From assembly GCA_947628385.1 (NCBI GenBank), contig CANQZS010000081.1:1-8077 (forward strand): a DNA stretch of 8,077 nt, given 5' to 3'. Every line of letters begins with the position of its first letter. Positions within the stretch are counted from its first letter, which is position 1. Source of the DNA: an uncultured Clostridia bacterium (GTDB lineage Bacteria > Bacillota > Clostridia > Oscillospirales > Ruminococcaceae). A program made the position numbers and the translations under genes. This document shows positions 1-6,307 of the stretch, piece by piece. The notes beneath the pieces were generated by a model. That model saw nothing but the letters and a program-made list of their open reading frames with translations, was not told the DNA's origin and did not search any database.

Positions 1-4
1 CTCT

Positions 5-57
5 GCGGAGCGCGGCAAGGGCTCCGCCCCTTGACCCCGCAAGCTGTGCTCAGCTTG
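5..57. repeat. Cluster of short GC-rich palindromes downstream of the kinase
   Basis: CAAGGG (16-21) pairs with CCCTTG (28-33). CAAGCTG (40-46) pairs with CAGCTTG (51-57) around a 4-base loop. GCGGAG (5-10) can alternatively pair with CTCCGC (22-27), which is the loop of the first hairpin. On the minus strand two modules share the layout TCAAG-core-CTTGC. This resembles a mosaic intergenic repeat. No gene is seen here, and the element may continue outside the window. Confidence 0.45.
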
Positions 58-68
58 ACCAGCTTTAT

Positions 69-91
69 ATTTTGCGCCTGCGGCGCAAAAT
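69..91 (-). repeat. Palindromic ATTTTGCGC/GCGCAAAAT hairpin, copy 1; possible kinase terminator
   Basis: A 10-bp perfect stem (ATTTTGCGCC, 69-78; GGCGCAAAAT, 82-91) has a 3-base loop and begins 18 bases past the kinase stop at 109-111. It is strong enough to end or protect the operon mRNA, but the minus-strand bases after it (ATAAAGC) are not a U-tract. It shares both arms with the hairpin at 4075-4097. Confidence 0.5.
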
Positions 92-108
92 AGTACGATA
101 AAATGTGA

Positions 109-3060
109 CTATGCTTCGGCAGCAAGCAGACTTTTCCACTTCTTTACTATCTCTCCGCAGCTTTCTATATCGGTGTTCTCCGCTGAATCTTTAAGCTGCT
201 CAAATAGTTCTTTCTGCTCTCCCGTATAGGTCTGCTTTGCCATTTCCTCTACTACACTGTCTATCTCCAAAGTGTCAAAATCTTTAAGCGCATTGATGAG
301 CTTTTCAATTAAGCCGCCTATGACCTCGGGATCGGCAGAATCATCACTCATTGCCATGATCCTTTCTCCCCACTCGGCTATTATTGAACCGCATTTCTCA
401 ATATTTCCGTCAAGCGCCGCCTGCTTCAGATCCTCAAAATAATCTGCGTGTACTCCCTCGAATCTGTATTCAGACATCATTTCAATAGTGTCATCTATCT
501 GGAGAGTATCAAAGTTATCAAGCGCGATCTGCATCTGTTCAAGCATATTGAGCATATCATCTTTATGCGGAGCTTTGTTCTCCTCCTTTTCTGCACATTC
601 CGGAAAATACGGAGCAAGAATATCCTTGAATTTAATATATTCCGCAAGCATTTCATCGGTTTTTTCCATTATCAGAGGAATGTTTCCGTCATTTCCTGCC
701 TTTTCAAGCTCGGCAGCCATGTCGGCAAGATGACCCGCTCCTATCTGCCTTGAAGTGCTTTTCAATGAATGTACCTCAATGGTGTAATCCCGCCACTTTT
801 CAGAATCCTTATGCTCTTTTATTATGGAATATTTCTTTCCGATAGAACAGAAATATTCTTTCAGTACCGTTCTGAAAAGCGCTTCCGTTCCAAGAAGCTT
901 TAATGCGTTTTCCGTGTCAAGCTCCTTGATGCCGAGAATACCGCCGCTGTCCTGTCCGGAAACGTCAGAAACGCCGCTTTCAGCCTGATCCGGTATGCTG
1001 TCCTTGTCTACGATAACAAGCTTTTCCTTGGGAAGCCATTTTCTCAGCTTGGATACAATATCCTTTATCTCTATAGGCTTTGCTACGAAATCATTCATTC
1101 CCTCTCTGATGAACATTTCCTTTGCCCCGCCTATAGCATTAGCCGTAAGAGCAATTATCGGAACGTCATTATAGCTCGGAACAAGCCTGCGTATGATATG
1201 AGTAGCTTCAATGCCGTCTACCTCCGGCATCATATGATCCATAAAAATAAGGTCGTATTTGATATGATGGATCTTTTCGATAGCCTCAGCTGCGCTTGAA
1301 GCAACGTCTACATTCATCTTGATAGGCTCAAGAAGTCCCTTTGCTACCGTAAGATTTATAGGATTGTCGTCAACGACAAGAATATTTGCGTCCGGAGCAA
1401 TATATGAGAACGTATCCGATTCAATATCGCTTTCATATCCCATGGAGATCTGACTTATTCCCAAAGCATTATACAGGCTCAGCGAATATACCGGCTTGCT
1501 TATTACCTTGACATTGGGGACATCTATATTTTCCATATGGTCATAGTCGGAAAGCACCAGACACTTTTTACCCTCATGGCTTTCCATATAATGCTTTATG
1601 AAATCCGAAAACAGTGGCTTTTCCACAATAATATAGTCTATGCTGTCATCGTCAGCCTCTCCCGCTTCGGAAAGGTCGGTATATTCCGCGCCGATCTTTT
1701 TAAGATCAATAATAAGCTGCTTTTTCACATACGGATCTTCGATTATCAGCGCCGCATTAACAGGCTTTTCAAGATTGGGAACTGCCGGCGTGCTGTCAAT
1801 GACTTTTTGAGGAAGCTCAAAAAAGAACGTCGTTCCCTTTTCATAAACGCTCTGTACCGAGATCTTTCCTCGCATAAGGCTCAGGAGCTGACGTGAGATA
1901 GCAAGTCCCAGACCTGTTCCCTCGATATTCCTGTTTCTCTTGCTGTCCACCTGCTGAAAGGAGTTGAACAGCTTGCCCATATCGGCGTCCTTGATACCAA
2001 TGCCGGTGTCGCTGACCTCCGCCTTGATCTGTATATAGCTATCATCACGCGGAGCACATTCTATTTTAAGATGCACCTCGCCGCTGTTGGTGAATTTTAC
2101 CGCATTCGTAAGAAGATTCAATATTATCTGATGTATTCTCACATTATCGCCGTAAAGGACTTTGGGAAGCTTTGGATCAATATCCATTGTAAATTCAATA
2201 TCCTTATCGCCTATACGGCTGCAAACGATACCGGTCAGATCGTTTACCAGTGAAAGCGATTCATATTCTACCTCTACAATATCCATTTTCCCTGATTCGA
2301 TCTTGGAAAAATCAAGAATATCATTAATGATAACGAGAAGATTCTGGCTCGAAGCCTTTAGCTGATGGATATATTCCCTTGCGGAATTTGACATTTCCTC
2401 CCTGAGTGCAAGATCGGCAAGACCTATTACCGCGTTCATGGGAGTTCTTATCTCATGGCTCATATTTGCAAGGAAGTCAGACTTCATATTTGAAGCCTTT
2501 TCGAGATCTCTCTTGCTTTCGTTGAGCTCATACGCTCTGTACGCAAAATTTGACAGAACTATTGCAATAGCATACAGGAAGTGCGCCGCTTTATCAACGG
2601 TCTCCTTATCTACTATCCTTACCTTTTGAACAGCCTCGACATACTTTTCCGGATCTATCCCCATTTCCTCAGCTATCTTGCTGAATCGTCTGAGATTAGG
2701 AGATTCGGTCAGCACCTGACCTCCTATAAAGCTGCCTACTATCTCGCCCTTAGCCATAATAGGCGCTGCGAAATCCACCAGACCCGCATGGCAGTAATAT
2801 GTATGCGAGCTTCCTTTTTCAAGGGCTTTTTCCGCGCCGTGCTTATCGCACATTTCGCAGCGTCTGCACCCCAGTCTGTTGGTCCTTGTATAAAGCATAC
2901 AGAAATCCGTAAAATTCGAGCCCTTTGTAACAGCCGCTCCGTTAATATCGGTAGTTATGGCAGCCATTCCCGTAAGATCGGAAAAAGCGTCCTGTATCAT
3001 CTGGAGCGTATCAACGTCTATAAGATTTGTCAAATACAATTCGTTTCTTTCATTATCCAT
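109..3060 (-). CDS. Cytoplasmic PocR-domain hybrid sensor histidine kinase (HisKA-HATPase-pseudoREC-REC-Hpt plus C-terminal repeats)
   Basis: This is a complete phosphorelay sensor of 983 residues counted from the ATG at 3058-3060. Domains in order: PocR-type sensory domain (~10-175) with Cys54, 65, 68, 71 and 90; HisKA (~192-259) with His202 in the SHEIRTPMN H-box; HATPase (~306-417) with N-box Asn319, DTGIG (Asp351) and GTGLGLAI; a degenerate receiver (~433-537); an intact receiver (~558-677) with Asp564/565, phosphoacceptor Asp608, Thr639 and Lys661; an Hpt domain (~710-815) with His764; then two homologous ~59-residue units (839-897, 917-975). No membrane segment is seen, so it should sense a cytoplasmic ligand. 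The frame stays open to a TTG at 3082-3084, but only the ATG has a good ribosome site (AGAGG at 3071-3075). It starts 24 bases after the regulator stop and is probably co-transcribed with it. Known PocR domains bind small metabolites; the ligand here is unknown. Confidence 0.95.
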   Translation of the reverse strand: MDNERNELYLTNLIDVDTLQMIQDAFSDLTGMAAITTDINGAAVTKGSNFTDFCMLYTRTNRLGCRRCEMCDKHGAEKALEKGSSHTYYCHAGLVDFAAPIMAKGEIVGSFIGGQVLTESPNLRRFSKIAEEMGIDPEKYVEAVQKVRIVDKETVDKAAHFLYAIAIVLSNFAYRAYELNESKRDLEKASNMKSDFLANMSHEIRTPMNAVIGLADLALREEMSNSAREYIHQLKASSQNLLVIINDILDFSKIESGKMDIVEVEYESLSLVNDLTGIVCSRIGDKDIEFTMDIDPKLPKVLYGDNVRIHQIILNLLTNAVKFTNSGEVHLKIECAPRDDSYIQIKAEVSDTGIGIKDADMGKLFNSFQQVDSKRNRNIEGTGLGLAISRQLLSLMRGKISVQSVYEKGTTFFFELPQKVIDSTPAVPNLEKPVNAALIIEDPYVKKQLIIDLKKIGAEYTDLSEAGEADDDSIDYIIVEKPLFSDFIKHYMESHEGKKCLVLSDYDHMENIDVPNVKVISKPVYSLSLYNALGISQISMGYESDIESDTFSYIAPDANILVVDDNPINLTVAKGLLEPIKMNVDVASSAAEAIEKIHHIKYDLIFMDHMMPEVDGIEATHIIRRLVPSYNDVPIIALTANAIGGAKEMFIREGMNDFVAKPIEIKDIVSKLRKWLPKEKLVIVDKDSIPDQAESGVSDVSGQDSGGILGIKELDTENALKLLGTEALFRTVLKEYFCSIGKKYSIIKEHKDSEKWRDYTIEVHSLKSTSRQIGAGHLADMAAELEKAGNDGNIPLIMEKTDEMLAEYIKFKDILAPYFPECAEKEENKAPHKDDMLNMLEQMQIALDNFDTLQIDDTIEMMSEYRFEGVHADYFEDLKQAALDGNIEKCGSIIAEWGERIMAMSDDSADPEVIGGLIEKLINALKDFDTLEIDSVVEEMAKQTYTGEQKELFEQLKDSAENTDIESCGEIVKKWKSLLAAEA

Positions 3061-3070
3061 AATGCAATAA

Positions 3071-3075
3071 CCTCT
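3071..3075 (-). promoter_or_regulatory. Ribosome binding site deciding the kinase start
   Basis: AGAGG on the minus strand lies 10 bases upstream of the ATG at 3058-3060. It sits downstream of the alternative in-frame TTG at 3082-3084, which has no comparable site, so the ATG is the better start. Confidence 0.6.
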
Positions 3076-3084
3076 TCCGGTCAA

Positions 3085-3930
3085 TTATTCCGTAAGGCTT
3101 TTTACCGTTGAAAAAAGCATATCCATATCAATTGGTTTAAGAATATAGCTATGCGGTCTCAGCGCCATTACCTCCATGATCTTATCTCTGTCGGAAATAC
3201 CTGTCAGGAAGCATACGGGTACTCTTTTTATTTTATCATTACTTCTTATTTTGCGTAATATTTCCGCGCCTGTTTCAATAGGCATTTCGTAATCGAGTAT
3301 CACAAGATCTACCTTTTTGCTTTCGAGGAATTTTTCTACCATGATCCCGTTTACCATAGTAGTTACGTCAAATTCGCCGGAAAGCGCTGTTTTTAGCATT
3401 TTAAGGACAGTCCTGTCGTCGTCAACGACAAGTATATGTTTTTTCTCGGCGGGTGAAGCTTCGGGCGCCTCGGCTTCGGGTGCATTTTCCGCAGACGGCT
3501 TTTCCTCCCCCTCATTTTTCGAGCCGAGCTCCTCGGCTTTCTTTTCGTTAAGCTCCTCAAAGAAGCGAATTATCCTCAATGCAAGGTTATCCGCAGATAT
3601 AGGACGTTTAACGATCATATCCACGCTGAATCTTGCGGAATATCCTATAGCTGACGCGGTTTTATCGTCGCAAATAACAATTATTGGCACATTGCAGGAA
3701 AAGGGATACTCTTTCAAAGAGCTTGTCTGAGCAAGATTTCTGCTTGATTCTGATTCGACGAAGCAAACGTAGGCGTCCGGTTCAAAGATCTCGAAATGAT
3801 TAAGCACGTCCTGCAAGCAATCCGACGTACTCAAGCATTTGAAATAGGATTCCGTATACTGCATAAAATCCGTAGCGAAAGAGCCGTTTCTGCCGTTAAT
3901 AAGGATCTTATATTTTTCCTGATTATCCAT
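3085..3930 (-). CDS. Double-receiver response regulator without output domain (N-terminal receiver degenerate)
   Basis: This 281-residue cytoplasmic protein has two receiver-like folds joined by an acidic Glu/Ala/Pro-rich linker (~127-163). The C-terminal receiver (~164-281) is intact: Asp170-172 acidic cluster, phosphoacceptor Asp213 in VILDYEMP, Thr243 and Lys265 followed by Pro. The N-terminal segment (~6-126) keeps the receiver pattern, including a Lys108-Arg-Pro near its end, but has no aspartate at the expected phosphoacceptor position (Glu59 is the nearest acidic residue). No DNA-binding, GGDEF, EAL or other output domain is present, so it probably acts by protein contact or as a phosphate carrier. 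The start at 3928-3930 is preceded by GAGGTG (3936-3941). It is the first gene of the operon with the hybrid kinase, and a strong promoter lies about 80 bases upstream. The kinase is the obvious partner by proximity; that is inference. Confidence 0.93.
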   Translation of the reverse strand: MDNQEKYKILINGRNGSFATDFMQYTESYFKCLSTSDCLQDVLNHFEIFEPDAYVCFVESESSRNLAQTSSLKEYPFSCNVPIIVICDDKTASAIGYSARFSVDMIVKRPISADNLALRIIRFFEELNEKKAEELGSKNEGEEKPSAENAPEAEAPEASPAEKKHILVVDDDRTVLKMLKTALSGEFDVTTMVNGIMVEKFLESKKVDLVILDYEMPIETGAEILRKIRSNDKIKRVPVCFLTGISDRDKIMEVMALRPHSYILKPIDMDMLFSTVKSLTE

Positions 3931-3977
3931 ACAAGCACCTCAACATTCCTATTTTATATAAATCAAAGTGAACCATG

Positions 3978-3995
3978 CTGCGGTATGAGCCGCAG
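3978..3995 (-). other. Small hairpin in the 5' leader of the regulator/kinase mRNA
   Basis: A 6-bp perfect stem (CTGCGG/CCGCAG) with a 6-base loop lies a few bases after the transcription start predicted from the promoter at 4009-4037. A hairpin near the 5' end can stabilise an mRNA or serve as a protein site. It is too short to match any riboswitch class I know. Confidence 0.35.
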
Positions 3996-4008
3996 AGTTA
4001 CTTATAAT

Positions 4009-4037
4009 ATTTTAGCACATTTTTTACAGAATGTCAA
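4009..4037 (-). promoter_or_regulatory. Sigma-A promoter for the regulator/kinase operon
   Basis: On the minus strand a perfect -35 TTGACA (4032-4037) is followed by a 17-base spacer and the -10 TAAAAT (4009-4014), with an extended -10 TG one base upstream of it. The predicted start near 4002 gives a leader of about 70 bases to the regulator ATG at 3930. This is the only near-consensus promoter in the window. It separates the signalling operon from the upstream PASTA gene, which ends in its own terminator. Confidence 0.8.
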
Positions 4038-4074
4038 TATATGCAATTATTTATTACTGATATTTTAAAGCGGA

Positions 4075-4097
4075 AATTTTGCGCGAAGCGCAAAATT
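4075..4097. repeat. Palindromic ATTTTGCGC/GCGCAAAAT hairpin, copy 2
   Basis: A 10-bp perfect stem (AATTTTGCGC, 4075-4084; GCGCAAAATT, 4088-4097) has a 3-base loop. It lies between the terminator of the TPR/PASTA gene and the regulator promoter. The same arms (ATTTTGCGC and GCGCAAAAT) recur in the hairpin at 69-91 with a different loop. There is no U-tract after it, so it is not a classical terminator. It may be a dispersed intergenic repeat, a protein site or a stabilising mRNA 3' hairpin. Confidence 0.5.
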
Positions 4098-4124
4098 GTA
4101 ATTACACATTACGCATTAAATATT

Positions 4125-4149
4125 AAAAGCCCCTTTGAAAGAGGCTTTT
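4125..4149 (-). terminator. Intrinsic terminator of the TPR/PASTA gene
   Basis: Read on the minus strand, the stem AAAAGCC-U-CUU pairs with AAG-G-GGCUUUU around a UCA loop, giving 11 pairs including one U.G wobble, followed by UUUUAAUAUUUAAU. On the plus strand the same position is an A.C mismatch, which supports minus-strand function. It begins 16 bases past the stop codon at 4166-4168. A T7 run on the plus side (4146-4152) could also make it bidirectional, but no plus-strand gene is seen. Confidence 0.75.
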
Positions 4150-4165
4150 TTTACTGTCTTTTATT

Positions 4166-5530
4166 TTATCGAATAACATATTGCCCGCCGCTCGTTACAG
4201 TGATGACCGGCTTGCTGTTGGAATCAAGATAAAAGCTTCCTGTTGCCTTGCCGCTGGTGTAAAGACTCTTTTTAGCGATGTCCTCAGCAGCTATCTCACA
4301 ATCCTTTATGGTAACATTTGCAGTGCAGCCGAGACTTCCCGACGCACCCATATTCAGAGTGACTCTTGAACTGTTTCCGTATGTATCCGCGGAAAGATCT
4401 ATCTTCCCCGCCTTTGTCACCGATGAAGAGCTTACCGAAATCGATATTGACGGCGAGTATACCACCAGAACCGCATTCTTGCAGTCCTTGAACGCACTAA
4501 CTACCGTTTCATCTACCGTGAACCTTTTGATCGAGCTTACTGAAACCGATAAAATGGAATTCTTTTCATCAAGAGATACGCTTTTGATCTTGCCGGTATC
4601 CGCGTCTCCCCAAGCCTTTGCTGCCTGATAGAACGCCTGTACCTTTTCGTCGTCCTCGTTTACCTGCTTGGTATTGTTCACACATACATATGCCTCGACC
4701 TTGTCCTTTTCGGAAACCAGTGTTCCCGCCCTGTTGCTCTGATAGTAAATAACGTCGTTCGCATATGTGTCGTTTTCATCATATTTAAAGGTAATGTTTA
4801 TTTTAAGACTCTTTGCAAGCTTTGAAGCTTCGTTCTTGTCCATTCCGATAAAATTCGGAACTTCGATCGTGGGCTTGACCGTTGTCGTAACTGACGTAGT
4901 AGTCTGAGGAGCCCTTGTCGTTGTCTGCGGTGCTCTCGTTGCCACCACAGGAGCCGCTGTAGTCTGTACCGGAGGCGCAGTGGTCACCGTAACAGCCGTC
5001 GTAGTCTCGGCAGGAACAGTCTCCGGAGGCTCTGTTTCCGACGGAACGGTATCCGAAACTTCGGGAATTTCCGTAACCGTGATCTCGTTTTCCGCAGGCA
5101 GGATCTCCTGAGGATCAAACTCATCAAGAATATCCGTTACTGTCTCAGTCTCAGTCTCAGAGTCTATATCTTCATCGGCTTCGGCATTTTCGTAACTTCC
5201 CGAAAGCTCGGCGAGCTTATCCGCTATTCTTTCATCGTTTGAATTCAAAGAACCTCTTTCAAGGATCTCTATAGCTTTTTCGGTATTCCCCTTTACCAGA
5301 TAAGCGTCCGCAAGACCGATATAAGCTTCTGCACAGTCTTTCTGATTGTTCAGAAGATTATTATATATAGCTATTGCCTTGTCATAGTCGAGCATATCAT
5401 AATAAGCCTTGGCTTCCTCAAGGCTTTTTTCTACAGATGTTCCGCCCCTTCCGCCTATAAGGAAAATAATTCCTACAGCTACAAGTATAAACACCATACA
5501 AACTATTATGATCTGTTTTTTTGCAGACAT
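4166..5530 (-). CDS. Membrane-anchored TPR and PASTA protein with a C-terminal domain shared with the neighbouring exported protein
   Basis: This 454-residue protein has a positive N-terminus and one membrane segment (~7-25), predicting a cytoplasmic N-terminus and an external body. Next come two TPR-like helical repeats (~36-102), an acidic Ser/Glu/Thr linker (~112-170), a Thr/Pro-rich spacer (~171-222) with RAPQTTT twice, one PASTA domain (~222-285, opening VPNFIGM), and an unassigned ~130-residue domain (~325-454). PASTA domains are known from Ser/Thr kinases and penicillin-binding proteins and bind peptidoglycan fragments, but no kinase or transpeptidase domain is present. The C-terminal domain aligns with residues 65-196 of the small exported protein encoded just upstream, including a Cys-x8-Cys pair (Cys402, Cys411). 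The ATG at 5528-5530 has GGAG (5539-5542) 8 bases upstream. A cell-wall sensing or scaffolding role is inferred; no enzyme motif is visible. Confidence 0.92.
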   Translation of the reverse strand: MSAKKQIIIVCMVFILVAVGIIFLIGGRGGTSVEKSLEEAKAYYDMLDYDKAIAIYNNLLNNQKDCAEAYIGLADAYLVKGNTEKAIEILERGSLNSNDERIADKLAELSGSYENAEADEDIDSETETETVTDILDEFDPQEILPAENEITVTEIPEVSDTVPSETEPPETVPAETTTAVTVTTAPPVQTTAAPVVATRAPQTTTRAPQTTTSVTTTVKPTIEVPNFIGMDKNEASKLAKSLKINITFKYDENDTYANDVIYYQSNRAGTLVSEKDKVEAYVCVNNTKQVNEDDEKVQAFYQAAKAWGDADTGKIKSVSLDEKNSILSVSVSSIKRFTVDETVVSAFKDCKNAVLVVYSPSISISVSSSSVTKAGKIDLSADTYGNSSRVTLNMGASGSLGCTANVTIKDCEIAAEDIAKKSLYTSGKATGSFYLDSNSKPVITVTSGGQYVIR

Positions 5531-5576
5531 CTTACAAGCTCCATTCTTTCAGAAAAATAAAGAATACCCCATTTAA

Positions 5577-5623
5577 AACGGTTACGAAATACACCTCAAT
5601 GCGAGGTATATTTCGTAACCGTT
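5577..5623 (-). terminator. Long hairpin with U-run (terminator or attenuator) between the paralogous envelope genes
   Basis: A 21-pair stem (5577-5597 with 5603-5623) has a 5-base loop and one position that is G.U on the minus strand but C-A on the plus strand, so it fits minus-strand RNA. It is followed on the minus strand by UUUUAAAU. It lies after the stop of the exported-protein gene and before the TPR/PASTA gene, so it could end or attenuate transcription into the latter. Its 5' arm shares bases 5619-5623 with the next hairpin. Confidence 0.65.
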
Positions 5624-5649
5624 CAGACACCATAAAGGTGTCTGAACGG
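5619..5649 (-). other. Second hairpin overlapping the terminator-like stem
   Basis: A 13-bp perfect stem (CCGTTCAGACACC, 5619-5631; its complement at 5637-5649) has a 5-base loop. In the minus-strand transcript it comes first, 13 bases after the stop codon at 5663-5665. It overlaps the base of the larger hairpin by five bases, so both cannot be fully paired at once. It may protect the 3' end of the exported-protein mRNA or modulate the terminator. Confidence 0.6.
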
Positions 5650-5662
5650 AACTAAGCAGAAA

Positions 5663-6253
5663 TTACGCTTTAACTTCGTACTTTCCGCCCTTGGTTGCTA
5701 TGAAGTAAGGTACGTTGTTATCGTCGAACTGAACGCTTCCAACTTCCTCATCATCACAGTAAACCTTTGCGTTAGCAAGTGCTTTAGCGCTCATCTTGCA
5801 GTTAGTGAGATATACCTTGACTTCGCAGCCAAAGTCTCCCTTAGCTCTGTAGAAATCAACAACTGCTCTCTTAGTAGAGCTGTAAACCTTTGCAGAAAGA
5901 TCTACTCTCTTTACTTTCTTAACTGTAGCAGCTTCGATCTTGAAAGTAGCCTTAGGAGAAACGATCTCAAGAACTGAGTCCTCGCTCTTAGCAAGCTCCT
6001 TGATAACAGAAGAGCTTACGGGAATAGATGTTGTAGATTTAACTTCAACAGTAGCTGTTCCCCCTGCTTCAGCTGCAACAGCCTCAGATACAGCCTCCTT
6101 GACTTCGTCGTTGGAAGCTGATACAGATGTGCTAGGAACTACATTTGTAGAAGGTGCTCTATTGTAGTCTGTTGCATAAGCAGTTGCTGCAACTGTAGCA
6201 GTTGTCATAAGAGTAAGGGCAACGCACAAAGCTTTTTTCATACCACTTCTCAT
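5663..6253 (-). CDS. Small exported protein made of one unassigned domain shared with the TPR/PASTA protein
   Basis: This 196-residue protein starts with a classical signal peptide: Lys-Lys at 6-7, a hydrophobic core (~9-23), and probable cleavage after Ala-Tyr-Ala at 25-27. Cys10 lies too early for a lipobox. A short low-complexity stretch (28-64) precedes a ~130-residue domain (65-196) that aligns almost without gaps to the C-terminus of the TPR/PASTA protein. Shared signatures are a VL...SP strand, VDLSA/IDLSA, Gly-Cys-x8-Cys (Cys143, Cys152), and a final GGxY. The strand-rich pattern suggests a small beta fold, perhaps with a disulfide. The ATG at 6251-6253 has AGGAGG (6262-6267) 8 bases upstream, so I prefer it to Met5. 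It has no anchor or sortase motif and should be secreted free. I do not recognise the family; function unknown. Confidence 0.92.
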   Translation of the reverse strand: MRSGMKKALCVALTLMTTATVAATAYATDYNRAPSTNVVPSTSVSASNDEVKEAVSEAVAAEAGGTATVEVKSTTSIPVSSSVIKELAKSEDSVLEIVSPKATFKIEAATVKKVKRVDLSAKVYSSTKRAVVDFYRAKGDFGCEVKVYLTNCKMSAKALANAKVYCDDEEVGSVQFDDNNVPYFIATKGGKYEVKA

Positions 6254-6261
6254 GGTAATTA

Positions 6262-6267
6262 CCTCCT
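6262..6267 (-). promoter_or_regulatory. Strong Shine-Dalgarno of the small exported protein
   Basis: A perfect AGGAGG lies 8 bases upstream of the ATG at 6251-6253. It is the strongest ribosome site in the window and suggests high expression. It favours that ATG over the in-frame one at 6239-6241. Confidence 0.75.
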
Positions 6268-6277
6268 TTCTTCAACA

Positions 6278-6305
6278 ATTATAATTAACACTTAAAAAGT
6301 GTAAT
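6278..6305 (-). promoter_or_regulatory. Possible promoter for the small exported-protein gene
   Basis: A perfect -10 TATAAT (6278-6283) lies in the 38-base gap upstream of the gene. Sixteen bases further up is ATTACA (6300-6305), a 4 of 6 match to the -35 consensus. The region is AT-rich and overlaps the end of the preceding gene, so chance is possible. If used, the leader is only about 18 bases, just long enough for the AGGAGG. Confidence 0.4.
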
Positions 6306-6307
6306 TA
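6282..6307 (-). other. AT-rich hairpin over the stop codon of the histidine-rich gene
   Basis: The arms TAATT-(A)-ACACTT and AAGTGT-AATTA form 11 pairs with one bulged base and a 3-base loop. The TAA stop (6292-6294) lies at its tip. There is no clear U-run, so I read it as a weak 3' structure or an operator-like palindrome overlapping the possible promoter. Confidence 0.3.

Noticed and set aside
3082..3084. TTG start extending the kinase by eight residues
   Set aside because: No good Shine-Dalgarno precedes it, and it would begin directly at the regulator stop. The ATG at 3058-3060 has AGAGG at good spacing.
2581..3111. Plus-strand open frame of 176 codons opposite the kinase start
   Set aside because: It is antisense to the recognisable PocR domain, shows no motif or ribosome site, and all real genes here are on the minus strand.
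3931..4165. Riboswitch or small RNA in the largest intergenic region
   Set aside because: Apart from the promoter, two small hairpins and the terminator, I see no conserved riboswitch core, and the leader is only about 70 bases.
5141..5162. Short tandem repeat GTCTCA in the TPR/PASTA gene
   Set aside because: It only encodes the Glu-Thr-Glu-Thr linker; three units of six bases are ordinary for low-complexity linkers.
5571..5599. Possible promoter TTGAGG-17-TTAAAT on the minus strand upstream of the TPR/PASTA gene
   Set aside because: Each hexamer matches consensus at only 4 of 6 positions, and both lie within or against the terminator-like hairpin, where AT-rich chance matches are expected.
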